From Rhabdophis nuchalis (Eukaryota; Chordata; Lepidosauria; Squamata; Natricidae), in NCBI GenBank assembly GCA_039707465.1, contig CM077645.1:63206850-63270849 (forward strand): a stretch of DNA of 64,000 nucleotides, read 5' to 3'. A program made the position numbers and the translations under genes. The notes under the pieces are model-generated. The model saw nothing but the letters and a program-made list of their open reading frames with translations, searched no databases and had not been told where the DNA came from. The first letter of the stretch is position 1. The number at the start of each line of letters is the position of its first letter. Shown here in pieces: positions 51,631 to 63,889 of the stretch.

Positions 51631-53966
51631 GCAAAGGAACTTTTCAAGCACCTTCTATATTCTTATGCCCAAGTGATGGTACAAGGGGACTTTAATTTTA
51701 AAAATATAGTTCTTTTCCTTCACTTGCGCCCATTATGCCAAAGGATAGAGTTTCTGTCACTCTAGTAAGAAAATGACATGCAAAACCTTAGGAGCATTGG
51801 TGCTTCCATGCCTGTCAAGTTAGAGCTTATCCAGATATTTTGTCAGGATATGGGACTGGGCCAAATTATTATATTGCATTAAACAAAGACAAAAGACTTA
51901 CTAAGTCCTGGGTGAAAGTGAAATGAACCTGCAATTGCACCTTTGCTTAATAGTGGTGAAAGAAGAGCATCCATCACTGTATCTAAAGGGTGAAAGGAAA
52001 ATAATAGCTAAGGGGGTTCAAAGTAGGCTACATCTTAATCTCATTTCTAACATAAGGTCCTCAGGCTTAGTGCTTACTCTGTGTACCCAGACCAAAGACA
52101 AATTGCATGATGAAAAGTATGTGATATGTACTTAGCATGTTATGATTTTCTTCTTTCCTGTGGACTTAAATATTTCTTGACTGTATGAGAAAAAATATAT
52201 ATAATAAGCAATACTAATCTCAGACCGTTGTCTTATTTGGAAAAGTTACTCTTACTGGATATTTGAATATAGATTGCACATGAATCTATATTGGTGTGGT
52301 TCGACCTCTTCTCACAACTCACCACAGCCAATTCACCCTGGACAATTCCCCACAGGCAGTTTGCCATGGCTAACTCACCACAGCCAACTCAAGATGGCCA
52401 ACTTAACACAGGGCAACTCACTCTGGCCAACTCGCTGCAGAACAATTCAACAATTCAATTTAATTTTTAAAAATGATTAAACAAATATTTGAATTTTTGT
52501 CATTCCCATTTGATTTTGTTCCTCCTTTGGCATCCTTTCTTTAATGATTATATTCCGCCATTTCTTCAATAATAGTGTAACTCTTGTTCTGAGACAAATT
52601 GTCCCATGGCCAAGTTGTCCTGTAGCAAGTTGGATATGGAGAGTTGGCTGTGATGAGTTGGCCATGGCAAGTTGTCCCATTCCACAGCTAACTTGAATGC
52701 ATACCTTCCTAATCTTGGCCTTTAATTTCCAAACAGCCTTTGGATGTTGGTAGTGGAATCAAGTTGAATTTTTAAAAAAAGATAATGTTCTGTTCTAGGA
52801 AGGATTTGAAACTGGAAGAGGTAAGCAACCTCTTGCTTGCTCCATGCTTACAACTGCTTTGTATGACTACTCGCCACGTCAATGCATTCATAGTTAACAA
52901 TGGGTTTCCATCAAACACCCTCTTTTAATAATGAAGTGAAGCACCAATCACTTTGTTGAGCAGTGTTTAAGCAAACTACATTTCACAGCTATCCCATCAA
53001 ATGCAAAGTTAAATGAACACCAAATTATTGTCCATTTTCCTGGCTTTCAGTGCTAATGGACATATTTTTGTGACCTTTTTCAATGCTTACAGTTTTAAAA
53101 TAGTAGCAACAAAGAGAACTGCTGTTTGAAATGCAAGTGGTTGTAAACCATATATTATTTGTAAATACAGCATATTCTGAAATCATTCATTTCAGTGTCT
53201 CACTAAGGCCTAATTGGTATATATTTTGGTTGACATATATTGTTCTCTTGTAAAGGTGTCAACTTCCTCAATAACAAAAGGACTGCAGTTTGTGATATAT
53301 AAATTAGGCTCCTCGCCATATAATCAGGCCTATCAATTAGGATGCTATTTGCAACAAAATATGCTCAAAGTGCATGTAAGATTGATGGGTCTTTTCAGAC
53401 TTTAACACTGTACTATTCATAGCAAAGTTTGTGATCAGCATCGTATCAATTAAGAGACATTTGACTTGTGCAACTGATGTCGCCTGTTCAATAGAGTTTG
53501 GCAGCAAAATTCAGCTTTTGCTATCAACATTTGAAAACACCCTGACACTTCTATAATGAAACACAGTGCTGGGGTAGTTTAGACCAAAATCTGTAATGCA
53601 TCTCCTTGGTGTAGGGCTATATTCTCTAGGGTTTAATATCCCAGGAATAGCAAAGGGGAACAAAAAAGAAAAGAAAACCTTCTATTAACAAAGGACTTTT
53701 CCATCTCTCTATTGCTAGGCAAAATCATATCAAAAAGGTTATTAATTTTGACAATATGATCTAAAAGTAAACTTTCTGTCACCTTTAAACCAAGAAAACA
53801 CTGACCCTGTTTTGGTCCTTCATAGCAAGCTGGAAATTATTATAAGCTTTTCCCTTCCATCACACACAAAATGAAGATGGCAGGACATTTATTATTAGCT
53901 TTTAGTTTCCCGTTTGTTTTAAGCTATCCAATGACAAACCAGAATCTCCACCACAATTAAAACAAC
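51631..53966. other. Intergenic DNA downstream of the complete lipase
   Basis: No further lipase exon was seen. At 52290-52690 an internally repetitive block is built on CACAGCCAACTCACC-like units on one side and their complement (GGCCATGGCAAGTTGTCC) on the other. Confidence 0.5.
52290..52690. repeat. Foldback made of short degenerate repeats
   Basis: The left half holds several variants of CCA(A)CTCACCACAGCC; the right half holds complementary variants of GGCCATGGCAAGTTGTCCC. A spacer rich in T lies between. A related right-half block occurs at 26085-26215. Confidence 0.65.
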
Positions 53967-53968
53967 TA

Positions 53969-54289
53969 CAGGGAGTCCTTGACTTATAATAAGGACAAGA
54001 GCCCAATATTTCAAGTGAATTTTACTGCATTTTACAATCCTTCTTGCCATTAAGTAAATTACTGTTTTTAAGTAACACAATCGTTAAGTGAATCTGGCCT
54101 CCCCATTTTCTTTGTTTGTCAGAGGTGGTCACATGACCCCAGGACATTGCAACCATCATGAGTCAGTTACCAAGCACATGAATTTTGATTATATTCAGCG
54201 GATGCTGAATGGTGTGATTGTGTGAAAAAAGAACATGCCACTTTTTCAATGCCATTGCAACTTTGAATGGTCACTAAAAGAACCACCTG
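53969..54289. mobile_element. CAGGTAGTCC-family element
   Basis: CAGGGAGTCCTTGACTTA after TA, ending ACCACCTG before TA. 321 bp, diverged. Confidence 0.7.
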
Positions 54290-54647
54290 TAATTCTGCTT
54301 TAACATTAGTTTGTTCCCAAGATCTTAGTTGAAACCATAAATTACGGTTAAGAACTTTGTTTGTTCAATGGATAGTCAAAACCCCTATTTCTAAGCCATT
54401 TTTTATATGTGCATCCAAATATGGCACAAGTACTTTTGTGAGCCTGTTTTTTAATCTCTATTCTTTTTGCATTTATTTTCCCTCGCTGAACATTTGAGTT
54501 ATAATAATATCTTACAATAATGAGATGTTGATATACACATTCCTCAATACTATTTTATCAGTTTCCAGATGGGAGATCCTGATTGGACCATTTCTTTTAT
54601 GTAGAAAATGGTGGTCAATGAATAAGTGAAAATTATAGGCTGAAATT

Positions 54648-55000
54648 AAAGGTAGCCCTCAACTTACCAGAGTTTGTTTAGTAACTGTTCAAGGTTATGG
54701 CACTTTTTTAAAAAATGATTTATGACCATTTTTCAGTTATGACCTTTCCAGCATCCCCATAATCATGATCAAAATTCAGATGCTTGGCAACTGGTTCATA
54801 TTTATGACCGCTGTTGCGTCCCAAGGTCATGTGTGATCACCTTTTGCGACCTTCTGACAAGCAAAGTCCATGGGGAAGCCAGATTCACTTAACAACCAGG
54901 TTACTAACTTATCAATTGCAGTGATTCACTTGACAACTGAGGACAGGAAAGGTCATAAAATGGGGCTCAATTTACTTTAACAAACAGAAAGACCTACCCG
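54648..55000. mobile_element. CAGGTAGTCC-family element
   Basis: GGTAGCCCTCAACTTACC at the left and GACCTACCCG followed by TA at the right. The body contains TTATGACCATTTTTCAG. Confidence 0.65.
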
Positions 55001-55002
55001 TA

Positions 55003-57086
55003 GTCTTTTCAGCTTGGCAGCAATTTATTTGGGAGGTTTTTTTTTAAAAAAAATGCAGAATACAACTCCAAACTTCTCACTTGAAGAACTGTGTGTAATC
55101 TAATATTTCAACCCATTTGAACCACTCAGCAGGACTTCTCTCACAGACAAATACCTTTTTCTGAGGAAGACAGACTGAAGTAGTCCCAGTGTGGGTCTTA
55201 CCTGTGCTTCAAAGGAGCTCTACCCGTCTACTGAGAAGGGTTTTGAAGGGTGCATTTGTAATGCAAAACACTGTTAATAATTATAGTTTGCAGTATAGCA
55301 GATGCCATCTAATCTACCTCCCTTTTCTGACGGCAGACCATACAAATTATAGGCTGAGGAGGAAAATTTAAGTGTAAAGGTTAACAGTTTAACTGGAATA
55401 TTCAGAAACTGAAATGCTCGACAAGGTACCATGCAATCAAATGCAAAGGGGGGAAAAAACCTTCCCAAGTGTAATTAAGTTAGGCACTTATTTATTATTA
55501 TGCTAACATCTCTTCACAAAACTTTTAACAGTTTTTCCTCACCCCTGGTGCTCTCCAAGCAAGTTGAATACATTTCCCTCTCATTTCCAAATCAAAGCAA
55601 TCACTCTGCTTGGGGATCACTGGCATTTGGAATGACTTCCGTCACCCCGAGGGTCCAAGGTTAGAGAACATTACTTTATCACCCCAAATGATGTGTGTAC
55701 TAGAAGGGGAAGACTATTGCTAAGAATTCTGGGAATTTGGGCTCACATATGGAAGGTGCTTGGATTGGAGAAGCTGGTTAATTGGTGATTGGCAGGGACT
55801 GACTTAGGTTTATCTAATAAGCGGTTTTACTATATTATCCCTTTTAAGTGAAATTGGGGAAAACAGAGACCTAGAATAAGTCACAAAATAAGTCTTCAGT
55901 CTATATACCTATCCGGAATGCATCAGCATGTGCTATGCATGTATTTCCCATGTTATGTCTAAGTATGGTTGGTGAACATTGCAGTGTTAAAAATCAAAGG
56001 AGTATCTGAGTCTGAAATCCGCTGACCATTACCTAGAAGGAATGCTGGCAGAAATTGTAGGGTCAACTATAGAACAGTAATTAACTAGATAATTTTAATA
56101 TGTACATAAATATTTCATATATTGTACTTTAAACAAACAGCATGACATAATTATTTGATCTCTATCAACACAGAAAAGTATTTTCAAATGGAAAAATATT
56201 ATATAAACTGCTCAAATATTAAAGTAGTTATATTAAAAATAGCCCCTGCTCAATATTTATACCTTAATAGCAAACACCCAACAAGTGCTTTGTCTATGAC
56301 AAAATTCAACATCAGGATAATAAACGATTTTTTTCAATGTAGATTTTTTTTTCTCAAAATGCAGTAACACTGGAACAATTGTCTGTGTAGGTAACTTCAC
56401 CAAGGTGTCTTTTTTATTAAGCATAAATAAATATAAATACAATTGTGGAGAATTTTTAAGAGCAAAACCAGTCCCACTGAAATGTCTGGTAAACAATGAA
56501 TGAACAAGCATCTCTCATAATTGTTCTCTTTTAAAACAGATTGAAATTTCATTGTATGTGGAAATAATTTTCTTTCCTCTTGGTTTCCAGTGATGATGGC
56601 TGCCACCAGAAAAACTGGGACAATACTCTTGTCAATTATTTTTAAGACAACTCTCAATATTTTACCCTTTAATTCAAAACTTCAACTAATCTATTTGGAA
56701 GTGGTGGCTATCTCATCTTTGCAGAACGTCATCTCAATGTTTGAAATATCTTTTGAATTCTTTACTTGTTGACACCTTATAGTTTTTTATGCTTCTTTAG
56801 ACCCAAAGACAGCTACATTTTTTCTATACAACCTCAAAGCCTCTTCTTCATTGAAGATGCCCCTGAAATCACTAATTTCCTCCAACTGATGTGACTTCTC
56901 AGTCTACAGTATATGCCATGTTATGGTTCTCTGCTGGCACAGTAGCTCTTTTACAAATAGATAAGAAATACCACATATTTTTAGATACTTGTAGACTTCC
57001 ACATGATTGGTCAAAGAGAGAAAGTTTTTAAGTAGCCCTATTTCCAGACATTTTCATTTTAATTGTCTAATGGTACAGTTCAAATA
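55003..57086. other. Intergenic DNA between the lipase and SPMIP5
   Basis: AT-rich; no exon of a PNLIPRP2-like gene and no recognisable repeat family. A possible minus-strand ATTAAA for SPMIP5 lies at 57058-57063, only 24 bp after its stop, so it is uncertain. Confidence 0.45.
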
Positions 57087-60000
57087 TTATGCAATTATAG
57101 TTTCCTTGGGTTCTTTGATTTGCTCTTGACCTTTTTCCATTTTTCGTTTCTTACTAAGATAAGTTCCATAGTTCACATCTGTGTGCTTGCATACAGAGCA
57201 ACTTCTGCATATATTTCCAAATGTTCTTCCAAGGCCAGAGCGTTCATCTGCAAAACACACATATTTTGTTTAATATATTTTGCAAATATATGGTATTTAC
57301 TTTTCTTCTTCTCTAGGGTGGGCACACTTGGTTGGCAAAATGACTGGATTAACACATTAGCTGTTACAACAAAAAGAAGGCAACTATTACATGTCATCAT
57401 GTTCTATAGCCATGTTTCTTAGCCTCAGGGCCTTTAAGATGGGTGAACCTCAACATAACTGATGGTGAATACTCTTATGGTAATGAAGTCCACACACCTT
57501 AGAACAGAGGTCTCCAACCTTTGCAACTTTAAGTCTGAAGGACTTCAGCTCCCAGACTTCTCCAGCCAGCTTTGCTGGCTGGAGAATTCTGGGAGCTGAA
57601 GTCCTTCAGACTTAAAGTTGCAAAGGTTGGAGACCCTTGCCTTAGAAGACTGAGATTAAGAAGCACTGCTCTGTAGGAACTCATTCGTAAAAGATTGGAT
57701 TCTGTTTCAAATATATATTTTAGGGCCAAAAGACTTAAAAGTACTGCACAGGCTTAGATTTTACATTTTCTAAAAGGACTGCATCTTCATGCTAAAAGAA
57801 TGAAAGACATTCAAGTGGATACAAATCTTCTTACCACAATTCTACAATACTGTAGTTTGAAAAACAGACTTGCTGAAATATTGAAATAAGATTGTTGGCT
57901 GTGCAGGTGCAACAATAGCCGAGGAAATTATTGAAGCCTGGGAAACTGGTTCTTTGTCAATCAGCGGAGTGCTGATTTACCATCAGCTTATCAGTACTTA
58001 GGAGCCCAGGGCTTGGAAGTGAAGGAAACAATAGACAAATGGGTGTCAAACTCAAGGCCTGCAGGGTGCTTACATCTGGCCCATTGGGCCACCCTGGAAA
58101 CACTGAAGGATTGGCCCGCAGTGCCTCTGTCACTAAAAATGGAGCTCTTAAGCTCCATTTTTGGCTGAGATGGCCTCATGCAACCCTCTGTCAGCAAAAA
58201 TAGAACTGGGGAGGGCCACATGTAGTCCTCCTGAGCTCCATTTTGCTGGCAGAGCACTTGAGCCTCCACAGGCACCCCCAACATGAGTGACATTGAGCTG
58301 GTCACGCCCACCCTGGCCACACCCACCTTGGCCCCCGAGATCAAACACAACCCTGATGTGGCTCTCAATGAAATCAAGTTGACACCCCTGCAATAGACAA
58401 TTATGGACAAGAAAGGAGCCCCCAATCAGGCACGGGCAACAATGATGTGACTGACTAATCCTTTCAACCCAGAAACGCCTTAACTTCCGACACAAACATG
58501 CACAGCCAATTTGGCATTTGACCGCATAAATTATCAATTTAGAGTCTTTCTGATATTAAATGTTTCTTCATTTATATCTCCACAAGCTCAGCTAACAGCC
58601 ATAGAGGGAATGGAAATTGTGGAATGGAAATCTTTCGGTAAGACTGAAGAACAAAATCTAAATACCAAAATTCTAATGTTGAAAAGCTTGATCCTTCCAT
58701 ATTGCTATGGGAGGAAGAAGATTTCATTATGATTTTCTTTGGTATCAGCTGCAACATTCTAAACTCTCTATGGGTATCTCTGCTGCCAGAGGAATTTCAT
58801 AATCAATTTTGTTACTTATGAAATCTGAAGGTATAAACACAAATTTATTTCTTGCAGAAACAGTTCTAATTTTATCATTCAAGTTAGCTAGTCTGGCTTT
58901 TTAAAAATATATTTGGCCACTTATTTAGCCACTGGCAGAAATATTTCATCTGCTGTTTTATACTTATCTTGCGGAGTTGGAAGATTGTCACTTATTGTCA
59001 TTGTTCTGCTTTAAATTGGGCACACTTGAAAGTTAAACATTCAGGTTTAAATTTTAAATCAACCTCTTTAACAACTTTGTGGTACAGCTGATGGATTGGG
59101 ATGGGCAATTATGGCCCCTTTATGATCTGTAGACTTCCAACTCTGGGATCTGGGAATTCTGGGTGTTGAAGTTCACAAGTCATGAGTGGTCACAGCTGCC
59201 CTTGCTGGCTAAAATTATAGCATTTCTGAAGACCAAAAGTGCTTTGGCATAGGGAGGAAGACTCATGCCTGTAACTTCTTCAACCAAGGGATCTTTCCCA
59301 GATATTCTCCTGCAGCTGCAGGAGAGGCATCCACATAGTCTTAGAAAAGGCTGCAGTTACTTCAAGGAATTAGTACGTTTCATGGTTTCAAAGAATCAGA
59401 ACCCTTACGTGGTATATGGCCAGTGTACTTGGGCATCATTCCTTCAGGCCTATAGAATCTCTGCTGTCGTGAATCTTTGGTTACAGGCACTCCTTTCCTA
59501 AAATAGAAAAGAATATAATATATATCAATACTGTAGCAGTTTTACAATAGATAGATGATAGATAGAAGACACAGGCAGGCAGGCAGGCATGCAGGCAATC
59601 TCTCCTTCTCCCTCCTCCCCTCTCTCTCCACCCTATTGGGTCTTCTCCTATGCTTTCCTAATAGTTTTCTTCTCATAATAACTGTTGTTTAAAAACAAAA
59701 ATCCAAGTTCATGGCAAACTATCATCCTTTAATCCTAGAGTTTTTAACCATTGCCTGGCAGAAATAATCACCCATGCTGAGACAAAATAGCTTTAGTCCT
59801 ATTGAATTTCTTGTCTTTATAATAAATAATAACAAACACTTGTTCGGCTAGGCTTGGTTGACAAAAATATTTGGCTTTCTTACTATTATAGCTGAGACTG
59901 AGAGGCAGGATACCCTACATTGATTCCATTTGTTTGTTTGTTTTTGCCTTTGAGTCAGTCTTCTGGTGACCACCTGGTCAGGTTCTTGAAAGTTTTCCTG

Positions 60001-60533
60001 GCAACATTTTTGCAAGTGGTTACTATTGCTTACCAAGAGATAATGACTGGCCCAGAATCATATATCTGGGTTCATGCCAAATGTAGAAATGGGGCTCATA
60101 GTCTCCCGGTTTCTAGCCTGGCGCTCTAACCACTACACCACTATTAGGATAATAATAGATCATTGCAAAAGATCAATCCATGGTCCATTTTAAGTCCATT
60201 TGTGGCTTTAAAGCTTCATTACTTATGCAATGTATAGATTTATTAACATTATATTTCCAAACTTGATTCCTGATCCATTAACAAATACTATTCTATCAAG
60301 GCAGAGCAGCAATGGACACCACTTAAACATCTCAAAGTGAACATACGTGGGATCTTTCCCAACAGCAACTTCTTTGTCTCTATCCATCGAGTTTTTAAAA
60401 TCTCGGTAGCAGTTTTCTGCCATCACATGATAGCGTACTCCATGACCATATTCTGTGACCCTGGATCTAGGCACAAAGCCACTCCAGCCTGGTATGGGTG
60501 GTTCAAGGAGGGTTCTTCTGGTCTCCACAGGCC
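57087..60533 (-). CDS. SPMIP5: SPMIP5 (C10orf82), three 3' coding exons
   Basis: Sperm-associated microtubule inner protein 5, a ciliary/flagellar doublet-lumen protein. Minus-strand exons in transcript order: 60533-60347 (187 bp), 59497-59409 (89 bp), 57247-57087 (161 bp with TAA). Phases 1, 2 and 1 fit without adjustment. The first encodes LLEPPIPGWSGFVPRSRVTE and ENCYRDF, which I recognise from C10orf82. The second encodes MMPKYTGHIP, and the third begins ERSGLGRTFG and ends after a lysine/glutamate-rich tail. PGWSGFVP and YTGHIP are the repeated tubulin-facing motifs of this protein group. Upstream exons with the initiator ATG were not found between 60534 and 64000 and may lie beyond the window. 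Location next to pancreatic lipases on the opposite strand matches mammalian synteny. Confidence 0.82.
57505..57639. mobile_element. hAT hairpin MITE, 135 bp
   Basis: CAGAGGTCTCCAACC and GGTTGGAGACCCTTG ends; the whole element is self-complementary. The duplication CCTTAGAA is exact at 57497-57504 and 57640-57647. It lies in the SPMIP5 intron and is the same family as 19035 and 63754. Confidence 0.92.
58037..58390. mobile_element. hAT-type element, 354 bp
   Basis: GGGTGTCAAACTCAAGGCC at the left, GTTGACACCCCTG at the right, exact duplication CAATAGAC at 58029-58036 and 58391-58398. The interior has inverted TGGAGCTC/GAGCTCCA blocks. Confidence 0.82.
59940..60148 (-). mobile_element. tRNA-derived SINE, antisense
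   Basis: On the minus strand the head AGTGGTGTAGTGGTTAGAGC is tRNA-like, with GGGCCAGTCA in the body and a GGAAAACTTTCAAGAACCTG block towards the tail. It lies in the SPMIP5 intron between the 187-bp and 89-bp exons. Confidence 0.7.
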
Positions 60534-60836
60534 CTGCAAAATGATCAAAAGAAGTATTACTGAAAAGCTAAGGGAGGCTGACATGGATCCCAAATGGTGG
60601 TTGGGTGGGAGATGAAAACCAGGTCTGACATTAACCATAGTTGAAATACAGAAAGAAAATGATCCAGATTTTGGTTTATTCCCTAGCATTTCAGCAAATC
60701 TTCCCTTAAATAGCTTGCTAAGAGCCTACCATAGAGCAGGGGTGGCTCATCCATGTCCCCAACATCTGCCCAAGTGGCTTATAAGGCCCAATTTCTTTCC
60801 AGATAGAGATGAAAAGCAGCAGATTAAAAATCACAT

Positions 60837-61170
60837 AAAGGTAAAAGTTCCCCTTGCACATATGTGCTACTAGTTTCCAGCTCTAGGGATGCTCATCTCC
60901 ATTTCAAAGCCAAAGAGCCAGAGCTGTCCGGAGATGTCTCCATATGGCCAGCATGACTAAAATCCAAAGTAGCATAGAACACTGTTACCTTCCCATCAAA
61001 GGTGGTTCCTATTTTTCTACTTGCATTTTTACATGCTTTCGAACTGCTATGTTGGCAGAAGCTGGGACAAGTAACAGGAGCTCACTCTGTTACACAGCAT
61101 TAGGGATTTGAACCGCCAAACTGCCGACCTTTCTGATCAACAAGTTCAGTGTCTTAGCCACTGAACCACC
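60837..61170 (-). mobile_element. Sauria-type SINE, antisense, Bov-B-like tail
   Basis: On the minus strand: head GGTGGTTCAGTGGCTAAGAC, B-box-like GGTTCAAATCCC, body GGGACCACCTTTG-type block, and 3' end GAACTTTTACCTTT resembling the Bov-B LINE terminus. Roughly full length. Confidence 0.75.
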
Positions 61171-61184
61171 ATTTTTATAGGGAT

Positions 61185-61365
61185 AATTTTTAAATTTTAG
61201 AGTTTTATTAATTTTAGCACAGGGAATATTTAATTAGTTTTTAACAATTTTGGATTTTTGTATTTTTTGTATGATTTTAATGATGCCTGTGTGCCGCCCT
61301 GGGTCCTTTTTTAGGAGAAGGGCGGGGTATAAATTTAATATATAAAAATAAAATATAAAATAAAT
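61185..61365 (+). mobile_element. LINE 3' terminus (L2-type)
   Basis: GTGCCGCCCTGGGTCC followed by GAAGGGCGGGGTATAAATTT and an AATAAAATA tail match the 3' ends of the L2-type copies elsewhere in the window, in sense orientation. Confidence 0.7.
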
Positions 61366-62121
61366 GTCCCTCATGATCCCTTACTAGATCCCAAAGGGAA
61401 GGAATTTTGAAGGAATTCTAAGCTTTGCCTAACCTAAAATAATTGTTTAGAACAATCTTCCCAGTTTCCAATTCTCTCATCTCAAAGTCCCAGGATTTTC
61501 AGCAAAGGATACGTTTTTGCAGGTCTGTCTCCTCTTAATTGAATATCCCTGTGCTCCTCGGGCCAGACAAGAATTTTCTTCCCACAAAATTTTAAAGACA
61601 CACAAGCCCAATAGTATTACATCTCCTGCACTCTCAAATAGTATTCTCCATAGGAACAGGTTGATTCCTTTTCTCCTGTCATTCTGGAAAGCCTTTAATG
61701 ATTTATCTATGTAAGCTGTCTAGCTTTGTTATAAGTGGCTAGCACACAACTTGCTATAAGGAAACCTATGTTGGGTGGGGAAATTTATGGAGGTGTATGC
61801 ATATTTGAAAATTGCTAGCATGGAAAAGAAAGGCTGCTGTAAAGAGTTAGGAAGATGAGCTTGACAGAAATATGCAGGAATTGCTACCTAGGGAAAGGAG
61901 ATGGAAAATTATTAAGATAACATTCAGAATTGGCTCAGGCAGAGACCTCCTGAATTCACTGGAGTATAAGAGGAGAACGTATAGCATTATCAGGCATGGA
62001 AGATTCCATAATTATAGTCAATCTCAAGAAAAGTAGTTTTACTCTTCCTATGTAGTTGATTTTCTGGTCAGACCTACCTAGTGGAGCTAACATCTGCTAG
62101 ATAATATTTAATCTCTTAGAC

Positions 62122-62256
62122 CAGGGATCTGCAAAGTTGGCTCTTTTAAGACTGGTGGACTTCAACTCCCAGAATTCCCCAGCCAGCCTGGCTGGCTGGG
62201 GAATTCTGGGAGTTGAAGTCCACCAGTCTTAAAAGAGCCAACTTTGCAGACCCCTG
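62122..62256. mobile_element. hAT hairpin MITE, 135 bp
   Basis: CAGGGATCTGCAAAG and CTTTGCAGACCCCTG ends; almost perfect self-complementarity including GACTTCAACTCCCAGAATTC. Duplication TCTTAGAC exact at 62114-62121 and 62257-62264. Confidence 0.92.
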
Positions 62257-62421
62257 TCTTAGACCAATCTAAAAACTAAGGATGCCTACTGACCACAGAG
62301 TACACTGACTGATATTCTGATAACAGGAAATGTAATAAACCTGATAGGAATGAAATACTCTGAACAGAAAAATTCACCTTAAAATTATACCCCCTTTGTA
62401 AAAATCAAATAATATAAATAG

Positions 62422-62672
62422 TAGCAATGTAGCAATAGCATTTAGACCTAGACTTATATACCTCTTTACTATGCTTTACAGCCCTCTCTAAGCGGTTTAC
62501 AGAGTCAGCATATTGCCCCCAACAATCTGAGTCCTTACTTTAGCAACCTCAGAAGGATGGAAGGCTAAGCCAAGCACAAGTCAGTCAGGATCAAACTACC
62601 AAACTGCAGTCAGCTGGCAGTCAGCAGAAATAGCCTGCAATACTTCATTCTAACCACTGCATCACCATGGCT
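62422..62672 (-). mobile_element. tRNA-headed squamate SINE, antisense
   Basis: Antisense of the 8673-8897 family: AGACTTATATACC, CCTCTCTAAGCGGTTTACAG and a terminal complement of the GTGGTTAGAATG head. Confidence 0.8.
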
Positions 62673-63401
62673 CATGTACTTTTTCTAGTTCTCCAGCTCA
62701 GCTTTTTAGAGGACATGAAGCAAGTTCACATAGAATTACAGAGAAAAGCCAATACATGTGGCTCCCTGTGTGAAATAGCATGGTTATTAGAGCTTTTTGT
62801 CATACTTTATGTTTCCATTCTGGCACCTAATTTAAAGAGGGAAAAGAAAGGACTTGACCTGGGAAAAATACTCCTCATACCTCTCTCCCAATGAGAAAAT
62901 TGTTGTTAACCTATTCATCACTACAATTCATCAAGGGCACATAGCCCATCCAGTGTCTGGTTCAGTTGTGGGTAACAGCCATGAGATCCCTTCAGTAGAG
63001 CAATTTAAAAAAAAACCCCTACAGAATTTGGCATCTGTGATAATAAAACACTGACCTTTGCCATTCAGCCTTCGGCTTCAATATTTTGGAAAAATAAAAT
63101 GAACAAAGAGCCCTATTTTTGTCACTTTTTTGGTAGTAAAAAGCTCTTTCCTATTTAAGCCTCCAGAATGCAAATTTCTAGTTGGAATGAACAAAGAAGG
63201 AAATACACCCCAAAGCCAAGAGCTCAAATGTGATGCCCACCCCCCAATGCTCTTCTAGAAAGGAACCAGAAACAAAACTGAGTTTGGGAAATATGAGTAC
63301 TTTGGGGAAGACAATCAATGCTATTAAATACTGAGAATATGCCAATCAGATACAGAGTAGATGTTATGGGGGCAGTTAGCAATGTTCAGCTTCCTTTAAG
63401 G

Positions 63402-63536
63402 CAGGGATGTCCAAACTTGGGAACTTTAAGACTTGTGGACTTCAACTCCCAGAATTCCCCAGTCAGCTATGCTGGCTGGGGAATTCTGGGAGTTGAAGTC
63501 CACAAGTCTTAAAGTTCCCAAGTTTGGACATCCCTG
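63402..63536. mobile_element. hAT hairpin MITE, 135 bp
   Basis: CAGGGATGTCCAAAC and GTTTGGACATCCCTG ends; duplication CTTTAAGG exact at 63394-63401 and 63537-63544. Confidence 0.92.
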
Positions 63537-63753
63537 CTTTAAGGCAAAGGGCAGATAGTACACTTTTCCTTCCTGATCCTTCACAAACCATTATAAAGTT
63601 AACCTTCAATCATTGTAATTTCAACTCGCTTTAAAATGTGGGGAATAAGCAGTGAATGTGGTTACTTTCTTAGCAGTTCAAAACAAGACTCAAACAATGT
63701 TCTGTCTCCCATTCTCATATTCCAAATTGTAAGGAAACAAAAATAATCTACTG

Positions 63754-63889
63754 CAGGGGTCTCCAACCTTTGCAAACTTTAAGTCTGAAGGACTTCAGCT
63801 CCCAGACTTCTCCAGCCAGCTTTGCTGGCTGGAGAATTCTGGGAGCTGAAGTCCTTCAGACTTAAAGTTGCAAAGGTTGGAGACCCCTG
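63754..63889. mobile_element. hAT hairpin MITE, 136 bp
   Basis: CAGGGGTCTCCAACC and complement; duplication ATCTACTG/ATCTATTG (7 of 8). Near-identical to 57505-57639 in sequence, so both derive from a recently active source. Confidence 0.9.

Noticed and set aside
61516..61720. Minus-strand candidate for an upstream SPMIP5 exon (short KAFQ-like resemblance)
   Set aside because: Only a few residues resemble the human N-terminal part; following residues and exon borders do not fit.
62667..62894. 75-codon frame near the right end
   Set aside because: No family resemblance; it starts in a SINE and lacks splice or conservation support.
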